Positions 1 to 6,661 of a DNA stretch of 6,884 bases are shown piece by piece. Positions within the stretch are counted from its first letter, which is position 1, and every line of letters begins with the position of its first letter. The position numbers and the translations under genes were made by a program. Source of the DNA: an uncultured Treponema sp. (GTDB taxonomy: Bacteria; Spirochaetota; Spirochaetia; Treponematales; Treponemataceae); contig CAJOQA010000036.1 of NCBI GenBank assembly GCA_905236465.1, positions 1-6,884 on the forward strand, written 5' to 3'. Below the pieces are notes generated by a model. It was given only the letters and a program-made list of their open reading frames with translations. It was not told where the DNA came from and did not search any database.

Positions 1-505
1 TTTCCCAACCTCCATTTGCCTTATCTGGCTGCATAGCAGAACAAGTTGGGCTAACCAACTGCAAAAGGTCCTTGTCTCCGCTTAAAATATTGCAGGGTCG
101 GCCCTGACTTTGACAAGCTTTTGCTACAGTTGCAATTATATCATCTGCTTCAAAACCATCTTTTCTAAGAACCGGAATTTTAAGACAATTTAATACTTCT
201 TCTATCCAGGGAACCTGATCGTGCAGGTCTTGGGGTGTTTTGTCACGTGTAGCCTTGTATTCGCTGTACATTTGATGGCGGAATGTGGGGGTTCGGCTAT
301 CAAAAGCCGCGGCTATGTAGCCAGGTTTATATTTTGAAAGCAGAGCCTTAAGATTTCTGAAAAAAATTACTAAGGCGCTGATGTTTTGCCCCTGACTGTT
401 TGTAAGGGGGTGGGAAAAAAGTGCAAAGTAAGCCCTGTATATAAGTCCGTATGAATCTAGAATATAAACTGCATCTTTTGTATGAGTATTTATGGTTTGT
501 GACAT
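1..505 (-). CDS. polA: DNA polymerase I, N-terminal 5'-3' exonuclease domain (partial, 3' end outside window)
   Basis: This is the start of DNA polymerase I, the repair and Okazaki-fragment-processing polymerase. Only the first 168 residues are present, all within the 5'-3' exonuclease (FEN-like) domain. Visible family motifs are YILDSYGLIYRAYFAL (14-29, metal-ligand Asp17), AAFDS (66-70, Asp69), the basic helix RTPTFRHQMYSEYKATR (71-87), EADD (119-122) and SGDKDLLQL (142-150, Asp144 and Asp146). These acidic residues match the metal-binding set of the family, so the nuclease domain looks intact. Whether the proofreading and polymerase domains follow cannot be seen. ATG at 505-503 was chosen because the conserved ILD core begins about 15 residues later, as usual for PolA, and no other start fits. 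There is no Shine-Dalgarno before it; a TATACT box ends 8 nt upstream, suggesting a near-leaderless transcript. It is divergent from the methyltransferase gene. Confidence 0.95.
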   Translation of the reverse strand, partial: MSQTINTHTKDAVYILDSYGLIYRAYFALFSHPLTNSQGQNISALVIFFRNLKALLSKYKPGYIAAAFDSRTPTFRHQMYSEYKATRDKTPQDLHDQVPWIEEVLNCLKIPVLRKDGFEADDIIATVAKACQSQGRPCNILSGDKDLLQLVSPTCSAMQPDKANGGWE

Positions 506-513
506 AGACTTAC

Positions 514-522
514 AGTATAACA
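514..522 (-). promoter_or_regulatory. Extended -10 promoter element for polA
   Basis: On the minus strand the sequence reads TGTTATACT, an extended -10 (TGn plus TATACT, 5 of 6 matches to TATAAT). It ends 8 nt before the polA ATG, so transcription would begin about 1-3 nt before the start codon. No convincing -35 hexamer lies at 16-18 nt; the nearest candidate, TTGCTA, would need a 21-nt spacer. The call therefore rests on the extended -10 and its position. Confidence 0.5.
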
Positions 523-551
523 CAGGTGGGGAAAAACTTCTAGCAAGTCAG

Positions 552-580
552 TTCACACTAAAAGACAAATCTGCTATAAT
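552..580 (+). promoter_or_regulatory. Sigma-70-type promoter of the DNA methyltransferase gene
   Basis: The -35 box TTCACA (552-557, 5 of 6 matches to TTGACA) is separated by exactly 17 nt from a perfect TATAAT (575-580), which is preceded by an extended -10 TG at 572-573. This is the best promoter in the window. The -10 ends 6 nt before the ATG at 587, so the predicted first transcribed base falls on or next to the A of the start codon, implying a leaderless mRNA. Confidence 0.75.
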
Positions 581-586
581 AAAGGT

Positions 587-1768
587 ATGGATTTGAAAAA
601 GTCCCTCGAAAATGAAAAATACCTGACAGACCAACTTATAACCTACATAGGCAACAAAAGGGCTTTACTGACTTTCATTCAGGAAGGACTTTCATTTGTT
701 CAGGAAAAATTAGGAAAAAAAAGGTTCTCTACTTTTGATGTTTTTAGCGGAAGCGGTATAGTTTCACGCCTTTTAAAACAATATTCCACAAGTCAGCTTG
801 CAAATGACATGGAAAACTACGGCCGCATAATCAGTCAGTGTTATCTTTCAAATGCCAGGGAAATTGATTTAAATGAGCTTAAAAATATTCACGAAAGTCT
901 TAACAAAAAATGTCTTAAATCAGTAAAAAAATACCTTACCAAAGACGAATGTGCCTTTGCCGATTTTCAAAAGCTGCCAGGTTTTATCTCCAGCTACTAT
1001 GCCCCCAAAGATATGTTAAATATCCAAAGCGGTGAGCGGTGTTTCTACACCCCCTACAACGCCTGCTACATAGACTGCATGAGACAGTTGATAGAAAAAA
1101 ATGTCCCCGATAAGTACAAGGTCTTTTTTATAGCCCCGCTTTTATCGCAGGCTTCAGTGCACGCAAACACAGGAGGGGTTTTTAAGGGTTTTTATAAAAA
1201 CAGCAAGACCGGCATTGGAAAATTTGGCGGTAACGGGGAAAATGCCCTAAGCAGGATTGAAGGCCGCATAGACCTGCCCTTTCCTGTTTTTAGCACCTAC
1301 AAGAGCAAGGTATCAATTTTTCAAAGTGAGGCAAACAGCCTGGTGTCAAGTGAAAAAATCCCTGAAGTTGACCTTGCTTACATAGATCCCCCTTACAACC
1401 AGCATCCCTATGGGTCTAACTACTTTATGCTAAACCTCATAGCTGACTATAAAAAGCCAGATGAATCTTTGCTCAGCAAGGTTTCAGGCATTCCAAAGGA
1501 CTGGAACAGGTCTATGTACAACAAGAAAAAATATGCAGCAGAAACATTTTTAGACCTTGTCTCTACTATAAAAGCAAAGTTTTTGCTTGTTTCCTTTAAC
1601 AACGAAGGCTTTATCCCTATGGAAGAAATGACAAGTCTGCTTAACCAAATAGGAAAGGTAACAGTTATGAAATCTGACTACAACGCCTATAGGGCTAGTC
1701 GCAACCTTAAAGGCAGGAACATCCACACAACCGAATACCTTTATATAGTAGAAAAGGGCAAAAGTTAA
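587..1768 (+). CDS. D12-class adenine-specific DNA methyltransferase, apparently solitary
   Basis: A predicted SAM-dependent enzyme that methylates the N6 of adenine at a specific DNA site. The motif order is that of alpha-class D12 (Dam-like) enzymes: motif X QLITYIGNKRALL (16-28), motif I FDVFSGSG (50-57) for SAM binding, NDMENYG (73-79) near motif II, a long central stretch of about 95-260 that should hold the target-recognition region, the catalytic motif YIDPPYNQHPYGSNYF (265-280), and VSFNNEG (335-341) near the C-terminus. At 393 residues it is longer than E. coli Dam and looks complete. ATG 587 is the only start that keeps motif X apart from a TTG at 593; an AAAGG lies 1 nt before the ATG, too close to act as its ribosome site. 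No endonuclease or specificity subunit is adjacent: neighbours are polA (divergent) and a lipoprotein nuclease (convergent, 6 bp between stops). The recognition site cannot be read from sequence. Family call is firm; the role (epigenetic, or remnant of a restriction-modification pair) is open. Confidence 0.9.
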   Translation: MDLKKSLENEKYLTDQLITYIGNKRALLTFIQEGLSFVQEKLGKKRFSTFDVFSGSGIVSRLLKQYSTSQLANDMENYGRIISQCYLSNAREIDLNELKNIHESLNKKCLKSVKKYLTKDECAFADFQKLPGFISSYYAPKDMLNIQSGERCFYTPYNACYIDCMRQLIEKNVPDKYKVFFIAPLLSQASVHANTGGVFKGFYKNSKTGIGKFGGNGENALSRIEGRIDLPFPVFSTYKSKVSIFQSEANSLVSSEKIPEVDLAYIDPPYNQHPYGSNYFMLNLIADYKKPDESLLSKVSGIPKDWNRSMYNKKKYAAETFLDLVSTIKAKFLLVSFNNEGFIPMEEMTSLLNQIGKVTVMKSDYNAYRASRNLKGRNIHTTEYLYIVEKGKS

Positions 1769-1774
1769 AGGGCA

Positions 1775-2773
1775 CTAAAAAAGCACCCTGCACATTATGG
1801 GTAGGTGATCACTATAACCGCTTTCATTCCAAATCTTATATTTTTTGGGAATAAACGTTTCTTCCTCGCACCAGGGGCCATTTGTCTGAGGAGCAAAGTC
1901 TTCAATAACCGCAGGCTCTAGGGCAAAGAAATTATCGATTCTAGACCACTGGCCGTTAAAATAGTAACTTCCAGGTTCAAGTAAAGCATTTGAAGAAGTA
2001 AACCAAGGACTTTGCACTTCAAGGCCATTTAAAAGAACGCTATCACTTACAGGGCCAGGGCAAAAAGATTCAATGTCCCTGTTAAAGTCCCCCATTGCAA
2101 TGGAAGCCAGCCCTTCTTTTTTGCATAGGGCAAATCGGTCTGCAAGTAGAGCTTCCTGCTTATTTCGCCAAAGTTCACTAGCTTCCTTTCCCCCACTCAT
2201 GCTTTTCCAGTGGTTTACAAATAGCTTCAGCTTACCCCCTCCTTTAGTAACTGTCACTTCTATAAGGGGGCGCATCCTGGGGGAAATTCTTTTTCCTTCT
2301 TTTGTGCTGCAAATAGAATGTACAGTCATATCGCTTAGCTCATAGCGGGAAAGTATTCCGCAACCTATAGCACTCCCTTCATCTTTTGCAAAGCAAGCAT
2401 AGGAATAGATCTTTTGCTGATTCCATTCTCCGGCTAGGAAATTACTAATGTCATACATAACACCTTCATTTTCTATCTCCTGCATAACAAAGACTTCCGC
2501 ATCCAAAGCCTTTATTACAGAACAGAGTTTTTCAAGCCGTCTGCAATAGGCATCCTGATTCCAGGTCTTACTCTTTTTAAACTCATCATATTCATTTCCT
2601 GAATTATTTGAATCAAAAAAAGTCTGGACATTCCAACTTGCAATACGTATGTCATGGTCAAGGCTATAGTCTTTTTTTTCGCCAGATGCCATATCCGCCT
2701 GACAAGAAGAAAGTGAAGCAAGGGCCAAGATTACATAAATAATGGTAAAAAATATATATAAGTTTCTTTTCAT
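1775..2773 (-). CDS. Endonuclease/exonuclease/phosphatase (EEP) superfamily lipoprotein
   Basis: A 332-residue predicted exported lipoprotein with a DNase I/exonuclease III-like metal-dependent phosphoesterase fold. The N-terminus has a short basic start (KRN), a hydrophobic core (5-19) and a lipobox LSSC with the acylated Cys24. The EEP motifs follow in order: ASWNVQTFF (45-53, Asn48), MQEIEN (97-102, metal-ligand Glu99), RMRPL (166-170), FVNHWKS (185-191, catalytic-type His188), MGDFNRD (227-233, Asp229 and Asn231), SRIDNFF (277-283, Asp280) and the terminal SDHLP (321-325, Asp322-His323). All expected catalytic positions are present, so it should be active. It could be a nuclease used for DNA scavenging or virulence, or a phosphodiesterase or lipid phosphatase; the sequence does not settle this. 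ATG 2773 is required by the signal peptide. There is no Shine-Dalgarno before it. It is convergent with the methyltransferase and divergent from the ABC operon, so probably monocistronic. Confidence 0.88.
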   Translation of the reverse strand: MKRNLYIFFTIIYVILALASLSSCQADMASGEKKDYSLDHDIRIASWNVQTFFDSNNSGNEYDEFKKSKTWNQDAYCRRLEKLCSVIKALDAEVFVMQEIENEGVMYDISNFLAGEWNQQKIYSYACFAKDEGSAIGCGILSRYELSDMTVHSICSTKEGKRISPRMRPLIEVTVTKGGGKLKLFVNHWKSMSGGKEASELWRNKQEALLADRFALCKKEGLASIAMGDFNRDIESFCPGPVSDSVLLNGLEVQSPWFTSSNALLEPGSYYFNGQWSRIDNFFALEPAVIEDFAPQTNGPWCEEETFIPKKYKIWNESGYSDHLPIMCRVLF

Positions 2774-2863
2774 ATATATTTAAATAGCCGCAATTTTTAC
2801 TTTTCATTTAAAATTTTGCCCGATATAACATTTTTTTATAGGAAATCCATAGAAAGTGTGCTA

Positions 2864-2892
2864 TTGAAAGTTTATCTGAATGTTTATATCAT
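2864..2892 (+). promoter_or_regulatory. Sigma-70-type promoter of the gliding-type ABC operon
   Basis: TTGAAA (2864-2869, 5 of 6 matches) and TATCAT (2887-2892, 5 of 6) are spaced by exactly 17 nt. Transcription would begin near 2899 and give a leader of about 40 nt before the ATG at 2940. The promoter covers the upstream in-frame ATG at 2880, which argues against that codon being the real start. A weaker alternative with TATAAC at 2824-2829 lies upstream. Confidence 0.6.
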
Positions 2893-2908
2893 TGAAGAAA
2901 AAAAAATT

Positions 2909-2923
2909 GGATGCAAAGCATCT
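2909..2923 (+). other. Small hairpin in the ABC operon leader
   Basis: GATGC (2910-2914) and GCATC (2918-2922) form a perfect 5-bp stem around an AAA loop, extendable by one G-U pair (2909/2923). It sits in the predicted leader, ending 4 nt before the GGAG ribosome site at 2928-2931. No T-run follows, so it is not a terminator. It might affect mRNA stability or ribosome access, but it is short enough to be chance. Confidence 0.35.
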
Positions 2924-2927
2924 TCAT

Positions 2928-2931
2928 GGAG
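2928..2931 (+). promoter_or_regulatory. Ribosome binding site that decides the ATPase start
   Basis: GGAG lies 8 nt before ATG 2940 but only 2 nt before ATG 2934. This favours 2940, which gives the family-typical N-terminus MIEVENVS. Confidence 0.7.
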
Positions 2932-2939
2932 ACATGACA

Positions 2940-3857
2940 ATGATAGAAGTTGAAAATGTTTCCCGACAGTTTGGAACATTTAAAGCAGTTGACAACATAA
3001 GTTTTTCAATTCAAACTGGGGAAATTGTCGGACTTTTAGGTCCAAACGGTGCTGGTAAAACAACTACAATGAGAATGATCACTGGCTTTCTAGAACCTTC
3101 TGGCGGGAAAATTTCCGTAGAGGGAAAAATAGGCTACATGCCGGAAAGCGCACCACTTTACAGCGACATGATCGTAGCTGATTACTTAGAATACATAGCT
3201 AAAATGGAAGGGGCAGACCCCAAAGTCCGCATTCCCCACCTTGCGGAAGTCTGCGGACTTAAGGACCAGATGCACAAGAACATAGGTGATTTGTCTAGGG
3301 GAAACAGGCAGAGGGTCGGCTTAGCCCATGCCCTTATGGGAGACCCAGAAATCCTTATTCTTGATGAACCCACTAGCGGTTTAGATCCCAATCAAGTAGC
3401 TCAAGTTAGAGACCTTATAAAAGAGATTGGAAAAACACGGACAGTAATAATTTCAACCCACATCTTAAGCGAAGTAGAAATGCTTTGCAACCGCGTCATT
3501 ATAATTTCTAAGGGCAAAAAGGTTGCGGACAGTCCTACAGAAGAACTGAGGGAACGTTACGGTCAATCTACTTGCATCAGCATAAGCGTGTCAGGTCCCT
3601 CTCAAAAAGAGCTAGAGCAGGCACTTAGCAGCATAGAAGGCATTTCCTCTTGCAAAATAAAAGAGGATGAAGGCTCAAGATTTTCTGCCTCCATTTTCTT
3701 ACAAAAAGAAATAGAAATCCGCCCGCAAGTGGCAAACTTAATAGTAAGCAAAAAGTGGAACTTGTATTCGTTGGATATGGCAAAGAATAGCCTTGAAGAC
3801 GTATTTAGAACGCTAACAAGCAAGGACACAAATGGAGACAATAACAATGACCAGTAG
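2940..3857 (+). CDS. Gliding-type ABC transporter ATP-binding protein (GldA-like)
   Basis: A 305-residue cytoplasmic ATPase that should power the ABC-2 permease encoded next. Visible motifs: Walker A GPNGAGKTT (34-42), Q-loop region IGYMPESAPLY (64-74) with Glu69 where most ABC ATPases have Gln, signature LSRGNRQRV (118-126) in place of LSGGQ, Walker B ILILDEP (138-144, catalytic Glu143), D-loop SGLDP (146-150) and H-loop His174 in ISTHILSE. A C-terminal extension of about 100 residues ending in SLEDVFRTLT (284-293) is typical of drug/gliding-type ABC-2 ATPases. The open frame reaches back to ATG 2880, but that start would add 20 Lys-rich, non-conserved residues and lies inside the predicted promoter, so ATG 2940 with GGAG at 8 nt was chosen. 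The stop overlaps the permease start. The family call is strong; the transported substrate is unknown, and gliding itself is not implied. Confidence 0.9.
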   Translation: MIEVENVSRQFGTFKAVDNISFSIQTGEIVGLLGPNGAGKTTTMRMITGFLEPSGGKISVEGKIGYMPESAPLYSDMIVADYLEYIAKMEGADPKVRIPHLAEVCGLKDQMHKNIGDLSRGNRQRVGLAHALMGDPEILILDEPTSGLDPNQVAQVRDLIKEIGKTRTVIISTHILSEVEMLCNRVIIISKGKKVADSPTEELRERYGQSTCISISVSGPSQKELEQALSSIEGISSCKIKEDEGSRFSASIFLQKEIEIRPQVANLIVSKKWNLYSLDMAKNSLEDVFRTLTSKDTNGDNNNDQ

Positions 3858-4581
3858 CAAAACAAAACAATCAGGTCTTTGGACTGTAATTTGCAAAAGA
3901 GAACTTTCTGCGTATTTTTCCAGTCCTATTCCTTATATAGTATGCGTAGTTTTCCTGCTTTTTTCAGGATTCAGATTTTTTTCAACTTTCTTTTTAATTG
4001 GCAGGGCAGAACTTAGGAACTTTTTCCAATTTCTCCCCTACCTCTTTAGCCTTTTTATACCAGCCCTCACAATGAGAATTTTTAGTGAGGAAAAAAGGTC
4101 AGGTAGCATAGAGACGCTTCTTACCCTCCCAGTTACCCCCTTGCAAGTCGTTGTTGGCAAATACCTGGCAGCATTGCTATCAGGACTAGTTTTGCTTGTT
4201 CCCACCCTGTTTTATGTCCTGTCTTGCTACCTGCTCGGTAAACCGGATTTAGGCCCCATAATCGGAGGCTACTTAGGCTCAATTTTTTTAACAGCGGCTT
4301 TTTGCGCAATAGGAATCTTCGCTTCCTCCTCAACAAAAAATCAGATTGTGGCATTTTTTATTTCATTTGCAATCTGTGCGACCCTTTCTTTTGTCAGCGC
4401 CTTTGCAATCCTATTGCCATCGCCTGTCCTGCCCCTAGTAACATTTCTTTCGGCAGCCAGCCACTTTGAATCTATTTCCCGCGGAATTATAGACAGCCGC
4501 GACGTCATTTATTTTGTTTCCGTAACTGCTCTTTTTTTAGCTCTTACGGTTAATTCAATTTATAATTCAAGAAAAGGCTAA
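3847..4581 (+). CDS. Gliding-type ABC-2 permease (GldF-like)
   Basis: A 244-residue inner-membrane protein with about six hydrophobic segments (roughly 27-50, 60-78, 105-130, 139-160, 168-191 and 220-238). Between segments 2 and 3 lies MRIFSEEKRSGSIETLLTLP (76-95), the conserved cytoplasmic coupling stretch of ABC-2/GldF permeases, followed by VVGKYLAAL. HFESISRGIIDSRDVIYF (206-223) before the last segment also fits the GldF family. It should dimerise and be driven by the preceding ATPase. Two starts are possible. ATG 3847 has GGAG (3834-3837) 9 nt upstream and overlaps the ATPase gene by 11 bp; ATG 3832 has AAGGA (3822-3826) 5 nt upstream and adds five residues. I prefer 3847 for its ribosome-site spacing, without certainty. 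Overlap indicates translational coupling within one operon. Confidence 0.88.
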   Translation: MTSSKTKQSGLWTVICKRELSAYFSSPIPYIVCVVFLLFSGFRFFSTFFLIGRAELRNFFQFLPYLFSLFIPALTMRIFSEEKRSGSIETLLTLPVTPLQVVVGKYLAALLSGLVLLVPTLFYVLSCYLLGKPDLGPIIGGYLGSIFLTAAFCAIGIFASSSTKNQIVAFFISFAICATLSFVSAFAILLPSPVLPLVTFLSAASHFESISRGIIDSRDVIYFVSVTALFLALTVNSIYNSRKG

Positions 4582-4588
4582 AAGAAAA

Positions 4589-6661
4589 ATGGAAAAACAA
4601 GAAAATAAATTTATTACTTTTTTAAAAAATCCCTCCTGGGACATTTACCTCTTTGCCCTGCTTATAATACTCGTAAATCTTGTTGCGGCACGGGCATTTT
4701 TTCGCATAGACCTTACCCAATCAAAGTCTTATACCTTGTCAAAAGCAAGCCGTGACTTAATAAAGTCAATAGAAGAACCCTTAAGCGTAAAGGTATTTTT
4801 CTCCTCAAATCTTCCGGCAGAAGAAAATTCCGCAAAAGACTATGTCACAGACCTTCTTGAAGAGTATCAAAATGCAGGCGGAAAAAATTTCTCGGTTGAA
4901 TATTTTAATATGGACAAAAAAGAAAATCAGGATATGGCCTTAGATTACGGCTTAAGCCAATTCCAAGTCCAGGAAGTAAAGTCTGACGAAGTAGGATTCA
5001 AGGCTGTCTTTATGGGGTTAGTTTTTACCTACGCAGACCAAATTGAATGTATTGACCCGATTGCAAGTCAGGAAGAATTTTCAAATCAAAACTACCGCTT
5101 TGAATACAAGATAACATCAACGATAAGTAGCATAATTTCAAAAGCTTCTTTGCTAGACGGAGTAAAAGATGACATTACGCTTACACTTTACAAATCTGAT
5201 ATTCTTGAAAAAGCTGGAATCCAGGGTTTTGAAGAGTTGGATTCAATTGTAGAGGCTGCGCTGAAAAACATAAACAAAAAAAACAGAAACCGCATCGCTT
5301 ACAAAAGCCTGAACCCTTCTAGCAGCGAAGCAGAGGAACTTTTACAAAAGTACGGACTTCAGGTCTTAACCCTAAGGGAAAGTGGCCGGTCACCAGTATC
5401 TGCAACGCTCGGCCTTGTATTGCAGGCAGGAGACTCTTACAGCACAGTTCCCCTTCAAATCTATAGCCAAAATATTTTAGGCTACACGCTAAACACAATA
5501 TCTGGTCTTGACACTCTTGAAGAAAACATAGAAAGTTCTTTGCAAAGCCTTGTAAAAAAATCCGCAAAGATTGCATATGTAACAGGCCATGGTGAACTAA
5601 ATACTAAAGACAGCAGGGAAGGATGCACAAACTTTGCCTCCCTTTTAAGTTCAACCTATTCACTTGACGATATAGACTTAAGCAAGGAAAACATTTCAGC
5701 TGGAACAGGAAGCCTTATAATCAACGGGCCTTCTTCTTCTTTTAGCCAGGAAGAACTTTACAAAATCGATCAATATTTAGTCAGGGGAGGGAATGTCATC
5801 TTATTTCTTGACCCATTCAATGTCATTCAGCCGCAGGGTCAGCAAGCCCAGTACGAAATGCCACAGTACATTCCAAACAAAACAGGGCTTGAAACACTAC
5901 TTTCAAAATATGGAATAGAAGAAAAAAACAACTATGTTTTTGACGAGCAGTGTATTAGCCAGATGACTCAGCAATATGGAAAAGTGAACTTTCATTATGT
6001 TCCCCTGATGCAAAAAGAAAATCTTGCTAACCACCCAATCAGCAAAAACTTGGGTTACATCTATTTCAGGCAGGCAGGAGAACTTTCAAGCCAAGAAGCT
6101 GAGCAGAATAGAAACCTTAAAGTAACACGGCTAGCCTCTTCTTCTGCCAAAAGCTGGACTGCAAGTGAAAACTTTATAATCCACCCGCTTTACATTTCAG
6201 CTCCAGAAGATAAGTCTATTGAACAAAGCTATCCCTTGTCCCTTCTAGTTGAAGGCACGTTTACCTCAGCCTATGATTCAGATCCAACAAGCACAACAAG
6301 CGAAGGGCTAAGCGCGAACAGTCACATTAAGAATGGAAACCAAACAGGGCGGCTCCTTATAATCAGCACATCATGTGTAACCCAAGATATAGGGGAAAAT
6401 GCAGACCAGCAGCCAATAGGTCTTTTCTTACAAAACCTTGTTGATTACATGAACGGAAGAAGTGACTTATGCACAATGAGGACAAAAGGTTTGAATGTAA
6501 ATGTCCTTGAAAAAACAAGTAGCAGCTTGCGGAACCTAATAAAGTATTTTAATGAAATTGGGCTTGCAGTAATAGTTGCGCTCTTTGGCCTCTTTGCCTA
6601 TGTAAGTCGTCGCAACCACAGAAATAAAATCCGTATGGAATATAATGGAGAAAAGAAATGA
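4589..6661 (+). CDS. GldG-like ABC transporter auxiliary protein, membrane-anchored
   Basis: A 690-residue protein anchored at both ends: an N-terminal membrane segment (about 18-38) and a C-terminal one (about 656-673) followed by a basic tail (RRNHRNKIR). The large middle part should face the periplasm. Just after the first segment comes FRIDLTQSKSYTLSKASRDL (38-57), the hallmark of GldG proteins, then EEPLSVKVFFSSNLP (62-76). IAYVTGHGELNTKDSR (328-343) and GGNVILFLDPF (400-410) mark the ABC-type auxiliary domain (PF09822-like). The Gln/Ser-rich stretch around 412-428 and the Ser/Thr-rich 558-580 look like flexible loops. It lies 7 bp after the permease; the nearest Shine-Dalgarno-like AAAGG (4573-4577) is 11 nt from the ATG, so translation may depend on coupling. 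Its stop overlaps the next start by 4 bp. It probably works with the ATPase and permease; its molecular role is not known from sequence. Confidence 0.88.
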   Translation: MEKQENKFITFLKNPSWDIYLFALLIILVNLVAARAFFRIDLTQSKSYTLSKASRDLIKSIEEPLSVKVFFSSNLPAEENSAKDYVTDLLEEYQNAGGKNFSVEYFNMDKKENQDMALDYGLSQFQVQEVKSDEVGFKAVFMGLVFTYADQIECIDPIASQEEFSNQNYRFEYKITSTISSIISKASLLDGVKDDITLTLYKSDILEKAGIQGFEELDSIVEAALKNINKKNRNRIAYKSLNPSSSEAEELLQKYGLQVLTLRESGRSPVSATLGLVLQAGDSYSTVPLQIYSQNILGYTLNTISGLDTLEENIESSLQSLVKKSAKIAYVTGHGELNTKDSREGCTNFASLLSSTYSLDDIDLSKENISAGTGSLIINGPSSSFSQEELYKIDQYLVRGGNVILFLDPFNVIQPQGQQAQYEMPQYIPNKTGLETLLSKYGIEEKNNYVFDEQCISQMTQQYGKVNFHYVPLMQKENLANHPISKNLGYIYFRQAGELSSQEAEQNRNLKVTRLASSSAKSWTASENFIIHPLYISAPEDKSIEQSYPLSLLVEGTFTSAYDSDPTSTTSEGLSANSHIKNGNQTGRLLIISTSCVTQDIGENADQQPIGLFLQNLVDYMNGRSDLCTMRTKGLNVNVLEKTSSSLRNLIKYFNEIGLAVIVALFGLFAYVSRRNHRNKIRMEYNGEKK
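6647..6650 (+). promoter_or_regulatory. Ribosome binding site for the last operon gene
   Basis: GGAG sits 7 nt before ATG 6658, inside the last codons of the GldG-like gene. With the ATGA overlap this supports coupled translation and fixes the downstream start. Confidence 0.7.

Noticed and set aside
525..540. DnaA-box-like TTTTCCCCA on the minus strand upstream of polA
   Set aside because: It departs from the TTWTNCACA consensus and stands alone, so it gives no support for an origin or DnaA control.
1775..1805. Possible intrinsic terminator for the lipoprotein gene: on the minus strand ACCC and GGGT around a 10-nt loop, followed by C and six T
   Set aside because: The stem has only four Watson-Crick pairs plus one G-U and lies in coding sequence. 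It is too weak to list as a terminator, though the T-run makes it the best candidate in the convergent junction.
1805..1812. 8-bp palindrome GTGATCAC containing GATC
   Set aside because: It lies within the conserved SDHLP coding end of the lipoprotein gene, so it is explained by codons, and one site cannot show it to be the methylase target.
2073..2345. Open frame on the plus strand inside the lipoprotein gene
   Set aside because: It is antisense to a well-supported EEP coding region with conserved motifs and shows no recognisable domain. Other short frames opposite or inside the ABC genes were rejected for the same reason.
587..2773. Methyltransferase and EEP nuclease as a restriction-modification pair
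   Set aside because: The nuclease has a lipoprotein signal and would act outside the cytoplasm, the two genes are convergent rather than co-transcribed, and EEP proteins of this kind are not typical restriction enzymes.
2801..2829. Second promoter candidate TTTTCA-17 nt-TATAAC for the ABC operon
   Set aside because: The -35 matches only 4 of 6 positions, and a better spaced and better matching pair lies closer to the gene.
2880..2939. Upstream start ATG 2880 for the ATPase, adding 20 residues
   Set aside because: It lies between the -35 and -10 of the predicted promoter, has no Shine-Dalgarno, and adds Lys-rich residues before the typical MIEVENVS start.
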